From JANPGR01 sp031424015 (lineage in GTDB: Bacteria > Patescibacteriota > Minisyncoccia > Phycocordibacterales > UBA1006), in assembly GCA_031424015.1 (NCBI GenBank), contig JANPGR010000061.1:1-12383 (forward strand): a stretch of DNA of 12,383 nt, in the 5' to 3' direction. A program made the position numbers and the translations under genes. Below the pieces are notes generated by a model. That model saw only the letters and a list, made by a program, of their open reading frames with translations. It did not search any database and was not told where the DNA came from. Shown one piece after another: positions 6,177 through 12,383 of this stretch. Every line of letters begins with the position of its first letter. The first letter of the stretch is position 1.

Positions 6177-6397
6177 TACTTACACCCACCTTTAAGACCA
6201 GACAAGAGGTTATCACCAGTTACTAGCACCTTGGGTGCATCTTTCAAGAGAACCTCACCAGAGGCCACCAGAGAGGCACTGTGGGCTTTAGCCAGAGGTC
6301 GTAGACCATCACATAGACCCTTATCACTTATCGTAGGACCGCAGGCGTTCAAGAGCAATAGCAGGATCACCAGTAGGATTGTCTTTCGTGGCATCAT
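6176..6397 (-). CDS. Probable o-spanin lipoprotein (Rz1-like)
   Basis: The 73-residue product starts MMPRK, followed by a leucine-rich hydrophobic stretch and the lipobox LNAC with Cys19 as the lipidation site. The +2 residue is Gly, which permits sorting to the outer membrane. The mature part is about 55 residues with two more cysteines (C29 and C72). Outer-membrane lipoprotein spanins pair with an inner-membrane partner to fuse the two membranes in the last step of Gram-negative lysis. The gene starts 74 nt inside the 3' end of the upstream inner-membrane gene in another frame, as is common for Rz/Rz1 pairs. It lacks the high proline content of lambda Rz1. A generic phage lipoprotein is the alternative. 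Confidence 0.68.
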   Translation of the reverse strand: MMPRKTILLVILLLLLNACGPTISDKGLCDGLRPLAKAHSASLVASGEVLLKDAPKVLVTGDNLLSGLKGGCK

Positions 6398-6602
6398 CTA
6401 TTCTCTCTCTTGTATTAATATAGTTTTCATTCTGTTCGATTGTGATAGCTTGTCGTTCTATACTTTTTCCATACTGGATCAGACCAAAGGAAGTCAAGAT
6501 AACAACCAAAGCAATTACCACAAACTTGCTGATCTTTGGTAAGATGCCAGCACCCACGAACAGTTTTGGTATCAAAGATAATAGCCACATCAAACCACCC
6601 AT
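6324..6602 (-). CDS. Probable i-spanin (Rz-like inner-membrane protein)
   Basis: The 92-residue product has a hydrophobic N-terminal stretch (MGGLMWLLSLIPKLFVGAGIL) and a clear membrane span at about 26-44 (FVVIALVVILTSFGLIQYG). A periplasmic helical tail follows, reading IERQAITIEQNENYINTRERID and ending ALERLRSYDK. The 'Q..YI.TR.RID' and C-terminal 'LR' features are common in small Rz-like proteins of phages of alphaproteobacteria. The overlapping lipoprotein gene downstream is the strongest contextual support. Start ATG 6602 has only a GAAAG tract close by; a second in-frame ATG at 6590 follows GGGTGG and is a possible alternative. A two-span holin is a less likely reading. Confidence 0.65.
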   Translation of the reverse strand: MGGLMWLLSLIPKLFVGAGILPKISKFVVIALVVILTSFGLIQYGKSIERQAITIEQNENYINTRERIDDATKDNPTGDPAIALERLRSYDK

Positions 6603-6614
6603 ACTTTCTATTTT

Positions 6615-6644
6615 ATTATACTACACCCCAGCGTAGGTTATGAA
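6615..6644 (-). promoter_or_regulatory. Possible sigma70-type promoter before the lysis genes
   Basis: On the - strand TTCATA (6639-6644) and TATAAT (6615-6620) are separated by 18 bp. The -10 is a perfect consensus and the -35 matches four of six positions. Transcription would start near 6608, only a few bases before the i-spanin ATG at 6602, giving almost no leader. It lies at the edge of the GC-rich block, just where AT-rich sequence resumes, so chance is a real alternative. Confidence 0.25.
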
Positions 6645-7172
6645 AAACGCGTCCATCGCATCATCATCCATGCCTGCCGTGGCTTGGAACAGTGCTACCA
6701 TCGGGTCGGTGCGATACGCGGTTTTGAACATCCCAAACGTCATGATTGCGGGCGTGCGCTCGGCCAATGGGAGTGTTTGAATGGCCTCCATAATGGCCGA
6801 TGGCACAGTGCCCACCGTCGCCACCGCAATCGCCTCTGCATCTGTAATTAGGCCAGCGTCCAACATTCCTAGAAACACTTGGCGTCGGGTTAGCTGCATG
6901 GTGGCGCGCAGGTCTTCTATCGGGGGCGGCGGTGGGGCTGCAACACCGGGCCGAACCTCTTGCCGTGTGAACGGCAGTCCAGTCAGCTTTTGACCGTCCA
7001 GCGAAACAGCGGCCATCACTTCGCCCGCATCCATGTAATCGCCATCAATATCAGCGTCGATTGCGAATGCGCATGGCCCCTCATAAGTGTCCCGCAGGAT
7101 AGGCTTCTCATCTGAATTCAGCGTGAACATGTGGCCGCTTTCGTCAACCCAAGCGCGAATATAAAACGTCAT
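6621..7172 (-). CDS. Tail-fibre accessory-type protein, GC-rich (183 aa)
   Basis: Start is placed at ATG 7172, which overlaps the upstream stop as ATGA and has GGAGG 11 nt upstream; the ATG at 7193 would add 7 residues but has no good ribosome-binding site. Two parts are joined by a proline run (80-84). The N-terminal part begins TFYIRAWVDESGHMF and includes D-rich IDADIDGDYMDAGEV. The C-terminal part is helical: LTRRQVFLGMLDAGLITDAEA, then LPLAERTPAIMTFGMF, then TDPMVALFQ and FFITYAGV. The pattern 'TRRQ..L.L...G.IT..EA ... R..P.V..L ... F..A' recalls small proteins found beside tail fibres in alphaproteobacterial prophages; I cannot name the family. It probably serves the fibre gene just upstream. 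Confidence 0.6.
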   Translation of the reverse strand: MTFYIRAWVDESGHMFTLNSDEKPILRDTYEGPCAFAIDADIDGDYMDAGEVMAAVSLDGQKLTGLPFTRQEVRPGVAAPPPPPIEDLRATMQLTRRQVFLGMLDAGLITDAEAIAVATVGTVPSAIMEAIQTLPLAERTPAIMTFGMFKTAYRTDPMVALFQATAGMDDDAMDAFFITYAGV

Positions 7173-7465
7173 GCGTTGATATACCTCCACCATAATGTGC
7201 CCGTGATTGTGCCGCCAGTCGGGTTGTTAATTTGAACTTTTGGCGTATCAACCGCCGCTGCATTCGCGAATTGCAGGTTTGCGTTGGCACCTGTCACGCC
7301 CGGCAAAAACGAATAAGGGTTCAAAGTAAAAACGGTCGTATTACTCGCCCCAACACTATAAGCTTGGCTCGCCGATGTGGTGTCCAGCTTCACCCGATTG
7401 ATGATGGCGTCGAGTAGGGCGGGGCGGCGAACCTGCACCCCCGCCGCGATGGCACTGGCATCACC
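6621..7465. other. GC-rich mosaic block covering tail-fibre-like genes
   Basis: Hand counts give 43 of 60 G+C at 6901-6960, 36 of 60 at 6661-6720 and 34 of 60 at 7021-7080, compared with 19 of 60 at 8521-8580 and 20 of 60 at 7861-7920. The left edge coincides with the stop of the 183-aa gene; the right edge lies inside the neighbouring gene near 7460-7480. CTAG, common elsewhere in the window, is seen only once here. This is consistent with horizontal acquisition from a GC-rich alphaproteobacterial phage or prophage. Confidence 0.8.
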
Positions 7466-7570
7466 CTCAAACATAGCAATAGGGTTATCAGTCCACCTCT
7501 TAGCAAGATCACTCTTTACAGGTTTACCGGGGTCAGTTTCTACCCCAAGGATAGTTGTATATGTGGTCAT
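7169..7570 (-). CDS. Tail-fibre-like protein, mosaic (133 aa)
   Basis: The N-terminal 40 residues include PVKSDLAKRWTDNPIAMFEGD, which matches the 'D.PV...L...L.DNPIAI.EG' segment often found at the start of tail-fibre or decoration proteins in phages of alphaproteobacteria. The remainder is low in charge, rich in Ala, Thr, Asn and Val, and likely beta-structured (SVGASNTTVFTLNPYSF and NNPTGGTITGTLWWRYINA), as expected for a small fibre or tip domain. At 133 residues it is short for a fibre and may be a minor appendage. A GAAAGAG ribosome-binding site lies about 8 nt before the ATG at 7570. Base composition switches from AT-rich to GC-rich near residue 38. It ends coupled (ATGA) to the accessory gene. 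Confidence 0.6.
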   Translation of the reverse strand: MTTYTTILGVETDPGKPVKSDLAKRWTDNPIAMFEGDASAIAAGVQVRRPALLDAIINRVKLDTTSASQAYSVGASNTTVFTLNPYSFLPGVTGANANLQFANAAAVDTPKVQINNPTGGTITGTLWWRYINA

Positions 7571-7619
7571 AGGTTATTCTCTTTCATATACATTATATTT
7601 ACGCAAACTGCTTCAGCAG

Positions 7620-9407
7620 TCACACAAACTCATAAGGGGCAGCACCATCAGCAAAGAACAAAGCACCATCAGATAGGAAACAATAATCTATCTTGTCTTG
7701 CGCTGTAGCTGAGGCATAAGGTACTTGACTATTAGGTGTTATACTACCATACTTACCAAAGAAGTCATAAGCCTGTGCAGTTAGTTCAAACTGATGGCCC
7801 TCTTTAGTTTCTACTCTCTTTACTACTTGCAAGAGTGTAGGTGCAGACTTACCTGCATCATTAGATATAATTCTAGAGGTAACACGAATAACATCGGTAA
7901 GACCAATAGCCTTATCTTTGTTATCTAGCATAATCCTATAGCGGGCAGGTGCAGTATTAAAACGCTTAAGGAGTCTCAGTGAGAGTAGGGCAGCAATATT
8001 TTCACCACCACCAGTCAACCACCTACTAAAGACCTCTTTAACCCTAGTATCATTGTGGGCATTAATGCTTTCAGCATCTACATCAACAGACACCACAACA
8101 GTATCAAAGTTAGATTTAGTCTTATCACCTTTGGTAGGGTCAGCCTGTGCGGTATAGAAGTGAACTTGGGTTAGACGCTTCTCATCTTGATCTTCTTTAG
8201 AGATAGATATAATATCTTCGTTATCAGTTAGATCAATCACAGTATCTGTGTAGACGGGACGGTTAGCTTTAAGCTTAATCTTCTGTGCTATAGCATCCCA
8301 CCAAATAGACACACCTAGCAGAGACATTTCACCTACGATTGTAGCAACACCTACAGGTTTAGTAATAACACCAGACAAGTTAAGAAAGGGTAGCCAAGTA
8401 TCAATTTCTGTGGCCCAGTTAGTATTGTCTAAGAAAGAGGCAGGAACTTTAGCATAGGTAACTAACCAGTCATAAATCAAATCATCAATACGAACATTGT
8501 CTGCCACAAAAGCAACTTGCACAGTATCATTAATAGAATGACTAGAAGCTATAGTTTTCTTATCCGCTCTAGTGGTAAAAGTTAGATCATCACCACTACG
8601 GGTGAAAGCCATAACCTCAGAACCAATAACAGCATAGCCTGAAGCAGGATACTCAGTGCCTACACCAGAAGGGTCAAGTGTTCTAACCAAACCAATACTA
8701 GAGTTGTCCATTGCAACCTTAAGTCTACCTCGACTAGGCGCAGGAACTAGGGCTTTTTTATCATCAGCAAGAGCAAGTATATCTTTACCTGAGATAGTAA
8801 TATCATTATTATCATTGATCTTGAAATCGGTAATAATGTATGCCCTAGTTTGAGTATCAACCAGAACACCATTAACAAGGTATCCAGAGATTATTCTCAT
8901 AGGTCTACCAGTATAGTAAGGCCACCTAGCACGTAATTTAGTAAAGAAGGTTTGGCGGTCTAGTGGGTTATAGCCACCCTCATCAGTCTGTGCTGTCCCT
9001 GAGATACGCTGTAGACGATACTTATCTGTTAACTGATCATCATAAGGGAAGTCCTTAAGGGATACATTAACAATAGCCCTCCGGCCCAGAGGCCCCAATT
9101 CATCATCACTACCTGCAATGTTAACACTAGAAGAACTTTCAGACACTTTCACTAGAACGGGGAAATAAGTAGTTGTCTTAGGTGAGTTCTCTACATTATC
9201 AATAAATCTAAGTGTCAGTGGTGAGTTATTAAAAGCACTCTTGAAAGAACAAGTAGAGTAAGTATTATAGCACTTCCTCACTACAGCGGTAGATAATACA
9301 GCTTGGCAACCTGTAGGGTTTGTGGTAACATTATAATCACCAAACACCCTAGAGCAGAAGTCGTAGTCAACCTCTATAATCTGTACTGGGAATCTATCAT
9401 TAGGCAT
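7620..9407 (-). CDS. Tail-tip/baseplate hub-like protein with Cys cluster (595 aa)
   Basis: Position two genes after the tape measure gene is where tail-tip hub proteins (lambda L/J, gene transfer agent gp13-like) are usually found. The N-terminus has four cysteines, C18, C34, C46 and C53 (DYDFCSRVFGDY, TGCQAV, KCYNTYSTC); the last pair has the C-x6-C spacing of the Fe-S site in lambda gpL, and I recall 'CYNT..TC' as frequent in related phage tail proteins. The middle and C-terminal regions are mixed alpha/beta, with segments such as AYIITDFKINDNNDITISGKD and QFELTAQAYDFFGKYG that fit a hub or baseplate fold. ATG 9407 is preferred over TTG 9416; it overlaps the upstream stop by 8 nt. Assignment rests mainly on order and the Cys cluster. 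Confidence 0.68.
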   Translation of the reverse strand: MPNDRFPVQIIEVDYDFCSRVFGDYNVTTNPTGCQAVLSTAVVRKCYNTYSTCSFKSAFNNSPLTLRFIDNVENSPKTTTYFPVLVKVSESSSSVNIAGSDDELGPLGRRAIVNVSLKDFPYDDQLTDKYRLQRISGTAQTDEGGYNPLDRQTFFTKLRARWPYYTGRPMRIISGYLVNGVLVDTQTRAYIITDFKINDNNDITISGKDILALADDKKALVPAPSRGRLKVAMDNSSIGLVRTLDPSGVGTEYPASGYAVIGSEVMAFTRSGDDLTFTTRADKKTIASSHSINDTVQVAFVADNVRIDDLIYDWLVTYAKVPASFLDNTNWATEIDTWLPFLNLSGVITKPVGVATIVGEMSLLGVSIWWDAIAQKIKLKANRPVYTDTVIDLTDNEDIISISKEDQDEKRLTQVHFYTAQADPTKGDKTKSNFDTVVVSVDVDAESINAHNDTRVKEVFSRWLTGGGENIAALLSLRLLKRFNTAPARYRIMLDNKDKAIGLTDVIRVTSRIISNDAGKSAPTLLQVVKRVETKEGHQFELTAQAYDFFGKYGSITPNSQVPYASATAQDKIDYCFLSDGALFFADGAAPYEFV

Positions 9408-10179
9408 CGGCTGCAACGTCCATTTCTAGTGCCATCCAAATAGCATCTTGATCAAAGGTAGGTCGCATTTCACCACCCTTACGCCAGCAATAACCAACAT
9501 CTTTAGGGAAGATACTAGGACCAGAAGCCCACAAGAAAGGGCTACCCTCATTAAACTTCAACCTGAAAGCATTAAGGTTTACTTCAGCAAATGTTCTGGT
9601 TACTGATGCAAGACTAATCATAGTCTCTCTGCCACGCTTAACAGCACGGTTATTAATGAATTTACCACCAAGAGAACCAGAGTGCATTAGTTCTACTCTG
9701 TCAGCCTGCCAGACGGGTGTGTAGGGTGCTTTAACACCACCGGGTATGACTAGCCTAGCTGCAAGGTAAACTACCCCCGTAGCGGGCACCGTAGAGCCTG
9801 TGATGCGTATACGCCATTGTGTTGCTGTAGTATCAGCAAAGATAATCATAATGGGGCTATCATCTGTAGGAACCACAGTTGTAATAGTAATCCAAGTTAC
9901 GTTAAAGTATTCGAAGATTACTGTTGCACCTTTAGTGCCATAGTCATGAGCTACAACTGCCATAGTATTGCAGAGGGTGGCCCCACTTAGGGTTACCTGT
10001 AGAGTGGCTGGCAAAGCAGAGGGAATCCAGTAGTTATAGGTTCCCTCTACAATAGCATTAGCAGCAGCCCCGTTTGTAGTTTCAGTTGAGGCTAGAAGTG
10101 TTCCCGTGGCAAAGAGGTTGTTAAAGGCTACCATAGGTAGGCTAGGGGTTGTCGGAGAGCCTACTACATATACAGCCAT
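9400..10179 (-). CDS. Minor tail protein, probable distal-tail type (259 aa)
   Basis: The gene directly follows the tape measure gene (TAATG overlap at 10177-10181), the usual place for a distal tail protein joining tube to tip. The product is acidic and beta-rich: a Thr/Ala/Val-rich N-terminal two thirds with alternating hydrophobic strands (ATLQVTLSGATLCNTMAVVA, WRIRITGSTVPATGVVYLAA), which could be a jelly-roll or carbohydrate-binding-like domain. A C-terminal third contains RGRETMISLASVTRTFAEV and FRLKFNEGSPFLW. There are only two cysteines. It is followed by the hub-like gene with an 8-nt overlap, forming one structural operon. I do not recognise a named family; the role is inferred from order. 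Confidence 0.65.
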   Translation of the reverse strand: MAVYVVGSPTTPSLPMVAFNNLFATGTLLASTETTNGAAANAIVEGTYNYWIPSALPATLQVTLSGATLCNTMAVVAHDYGTKGATVIFEYFNVTWITITTVVPTDDSPIMIIFADTTATQWRIRITGSTVPATGVVYLAARLVIPGGVKAPYTPVWQADRVELMHSGSLGGKFINNRAVKRGRETMISLASVTRTFAEVNLNAFRLKFNEGSPFLWASGPSIFPKDVGYCWRKGGEMRPTFDQDAIWMALEMDVAADA

Positions 10180-12383
10180 TATCTATTCACCATAAATACC
10201 GCGCCACGGTCATTGTTTTCTTTATAGAAGTTATCGAAGAAGTTAGACAACCACTGCCCTGTAAAGATATCGTCAGGGTTAATACCTTGAACTAATACTC
10301 TTTGTGGGGCTTGGGGTGCAGTAGCACTAGAGACAGAAGCAGAACCTCTACCACCTCCACCACCAGAACCACTACCAGAACCACTCTTGATAGCGTTAAC
10401 AAATCCCATACCAGCGGATAGGACACCTACAGCAGCAGGTATCTTAGCAAACCAAGGCATAGGACTAGCAAGAACTTGACTAGCGGCTTTATAAGCATTA
10501 ATCAAAGCTTCAGCAGCACCAAAGATTCTAGATATACGAACTAGCTTTTCGCCACCACCTTGAGTAGCAGCCGCCATATCACCAAAGAATTGCCCAGCTT
10601 GATCTAAGGCAGAACCATAGCGATAAACATCAATCTCAGTAAGAGCAGCAGCATGATCCTTAGCAATTTGAAGTTCTAGTGAGTTATATTCAGCTAGAGT
10701 AATCATCTTACGGTCTAGTGCAGACTTAAGAGTCTCTTGACGCTTCTCATACTCCTCAATCTCTAATTCAGCTTTAGCAGCAGAGGACTGTCTGATAGCG
10801 TCTAGTTCTTGTTCCAGTTGATCTGCAATACTAGAGCCTCCGCCACCACCTCCACCACCAGAACCACTCGTAGGTGATTTAGTATAACCATACTTCATAC
10901 TATACAAGTCTTCGGCACTTGGTTGTGTAGACCCCCTACCCCCGTAGACCTTACCACTGGGGTCATTACCACCGACACCTTGATTACCTAGAGCAGCAAG
11001 AGCATTAGCTGTAGCAAGACTAATTCCAAGGTTTGTAGCTAAATTAAGAGCAGCAGCAGATGCAGCTATAACACCAGCAGCTAAGTTAATACCTGCAAAG
11101 TTGCGACCCTTAATATTAGCATCTTCGAGTTGTTTCACAAACTCACGGGTGTTACCTGCAATCTTTACAGCAGCATTATTAACGGCAGACATACCCTCAG
11201 CAAAAGATGCTTGTCTAGCAACTCTTTGTCTTTCAAGATCACCTATTGCTTTGTAATGGCCCATCTCTACGGCCATCATACCTATACTTATGGCATTAGC
11301 TTGCTGTAGTTGAGCAGTAGCTGCAATCTTTTTATCAACTTCAACTTGCAGAGCATTAGTTTTTGCTATGATTGTGTCGAGTTCTTCTTTAGCTACCTCT
11401 ACCGCAAGTAGAGCAACAGGTAGTGATCTACCTGTAGTCTCAGTAGCAACAAGGGCAAGTCTCTCAATTTCAGCCCTAAGATCAGAGGCTTCTTGTACAA
11501 GACCAGCTAAGGCCCCTTCACCAGAGCCACCAAATTTTAAATCATTCCACTGTATATTTAAGGTAGATGTTTCTTGTTGTAACTTTTTAATAGCCTCTGC
11601 AATTACATCAACCTCTTCTACTGTATCCTCACGAGTGCGCATCCAAGCCGCACCTAGAGCAGTTATGAGGGGAATAGCAATGCCTAGACCAGTAGACCAA
11701 GCAATAAGTTTACCTGTAGACATACCCAGAACACCAGACAGCAGGGGTAATGTACCCACCAACTGCGTAGCCTGTTGACCAAAGGCAACCATCCAGTTTT
11801 GACCAGACTGTACCTGAACTAAGAAGTCACCAACCTGATAACCAGTCTGTTGTACTACTACACCAAGTTGATTAGTTCTACCAGCGGTCTGTTGAGCAGC
11901 ATTAGCAAACCTATTCATACCAGTGACAGTACCAGCTTGGAAGGTTTGATATTCTAAATTTAAGGATTCAACCGCAGCTTCATGTTGCTTAGTAGATATA
12001 ACACCTAGCTGATGCGCCCTAGTCAACTCATTAAGACTTGATTCATACAAGCGACTTGCTGCATAGATTTTGTTGTAGGTCTGCGAGAGTCTCTCAATTT
12101 CAGCTTCTATGGCCCCAAAACCAGCGCCACTAGAAATAGCTGTGGGTTGATTTACATTAAGTTGCTTGTTGATTGCAGCTTGGTTAGCTTGTGCAGTCCT
12201 AATAGCTTGTGCTTCTTGCTTACGTAATTCAGCAGTAAAGGCTTCAGCAGAGGCTTCAGCAGACTTATAACTATTAGAGACGTTGTTTGCAGAGTTAACT
12301 AGGTTAACAAAGGCTTGCGAGGATTTACGGATAATCTCAGCATCTTTAACTGCTCGTGCAGTAGCACGGCTAAAGGCTTGAAC
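10179..12383 (-). CDS. Tail tape measure protein (N-terminus outside window)
   Basis: The - strand frame is open from the window edge to the stop at 10179, showing 734 residues; the true start is further right. A segment at about 11780-11860 (QQTGYQVGDFLVQVQSGQ, then NWMVAFGQQATQLVG) is a recurrent tape-measure motif. It is followed by a long hydrophobic stretch (LPLLSGVLGMSTGKLIAWS, then GLGIAIPLITALGAAWM, about 11640-11750) and a second near 11000-11100. Extended Ala/Gln/Glu-rich helices fill the rest. Two Gly/Ser runs, near 10346-10387 and 10836-10865, look like flexible linkers. Such proteins set tail length and move to the host membrane during DNA entry. Its presence implies a sipho- or myovirus-type tail. 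Confidence 0.88.
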   Translation of the reverse strand, partial: VQAFSRATARAVKDAEIIRKSSQAFVNLVNSANNVSNSYKSAEASAEAFTAELRKQEAQAIRTAQANQAAINKQLNVNQPTAISSGAGFGAIEAEIERLSQTYNKIYAASRLYESSLNELTRAHQLGVISTKQHEAAVESLNLEYQTFQAGTVTGMNRFANAAQQTAGRTNQLGVVVQQTGYQVGDFLVQVQSGQNWMVAFGQQATQLVGTLPLLSGVLGMSTGKLIAWSTGLGIAIPLITALGAAWMRTREDTVEEVDVIAEAIKKLQQETSTLNIQWNDLKFGGSGEGALAGLVQEASDLRAEIERLALVATETTGRSLPVALLAVEVAKEELDTIIAKTNALQVEVDKKIAATAQLQQANAISIGMMAVEMGHYKAIGDLERQRVARQASFAEGMSAVNNAAVKIAGNTREFVKQLEDANIKGRNFAGINLAAGVIAASAAALNLATNLGISLATANALAALGNQGVGGNDPSGKVYGGRGSTQPSAEDLYSMKYGYTKSPTSGSGGGGGGGGSSIADQLEQELDAIRQSSAAKAELEIEEYEKRQETLKSALDRKMITLAEYNSLELQIAKDHAAALTEIDVYRYGSALDQAGQFFGDMAAATQGGGEKLVRISRIFGAAEALINAYKAASQVLASPMPWFAKIPAAVGVLSAGMGFVNAIKSGSGSGSGGGGGRGSASVSSATAPQAPQRVLVQGINPDDIFTGQWLSNFFDNFYKENNDRGAVFMVNR

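Noticed and set aside
7607..7620. Short palindrome (ACTGCT-TC-AGCAGT) and a nearby TATAAT (7592-7597 on the - strand) between the hub and fibre-like genes
   Set aside because: The hairpin has only six pairs and a two-base loop with no T tract, and no acceptable -35 is found for the -10; chance cannot be excluded.
10346..10865. Two GC-rich Gly-codon runs as possible DNA repeats or recombination sites
   Set aside because: They encode Gly/Ser linkers in the tape measure protein and are explained by coding.
1..12383. CRISPR arrays, insertion sequences, tRNA genes, attachment sites
   Set aside because: None seen: no regularly spaced repeats, no transposase or integrase motifs, no tRNA-like cloverleaf on either strand by eye.

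Overview
The window looks like part of a tailed double-stranded DNA phage with a long (tape-measure-dependent) tail. The host is probably an alphaproteobacterium, perhaps a marine Rhodobacteraceae member. This rests on a B12-dependent (class II) ribonucleotide reductase, a MazG-like enzyme, a tape-measure/tail-tip module, a two-gene spanin plus holin set, and one GC-rich tail-fibre-like segment that resembles alphaproteobacterial prophage genes. The host call is inference; no sequence search was possible.

Left half (1-5870, + strand): a compact run of nucleotide-metabolism and small unknown genes, mostly coupled by short overlaps. In order these are the 3' end of a Ser/Thr-type metallophosphatase, two small unknown genes, a MazG-like pyrophosphohydrolase, another small unknown gene, then ribonucleotide reductase (nrdJ-type). 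The reductase gene carries two different genetic parasites. One is a 314-residue intein with a LAGLIDADG endonuclease domain (2250-3191), placed directly after the radical-bearing cysteine. The other is a 794-nt group I intron (3548-4341) that encodes a GIY-YIG endonuclease with NUMOD3-like DNA-binding repeats (3788-4333). Splicing at the predicted sites restores one frame of 947 codons; removing the intein leaves a 633-residue enzyme. An unknown gene (4942-5508) and two very small membrane/secreted proteins follow.

Middle (5868-5920): a perfect 18-bp hairpin flanked by A and T tracts separates the two convergent gene blocks and can terminate both.

Right half (5931-12383, - strand, read right to left): tape measure protein (N-terminus outside the window), a minor tail protein, a tail-tip hub-like protein with a four-cysteine N-terminal cluster, a tail-fibre-like protein, a fibre accessory-type protein, then i-spanin, overlapping o-spanin lipoprotein, and holin. 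No endolysin is seen here.

A block at about 6621-7465 has roughly 60-70% GC by hand count, against 30-45% around it. One edge falls inside the tail-fibre-like gene, just after its conserved N-terminal motif, which suggests a recent modular exchange of the receptor-facing part. The most notable object is the doubly interrupted reductase gene, including a second LAGLIDADG motif in the intein whose expected catalytic Asp is Asn.
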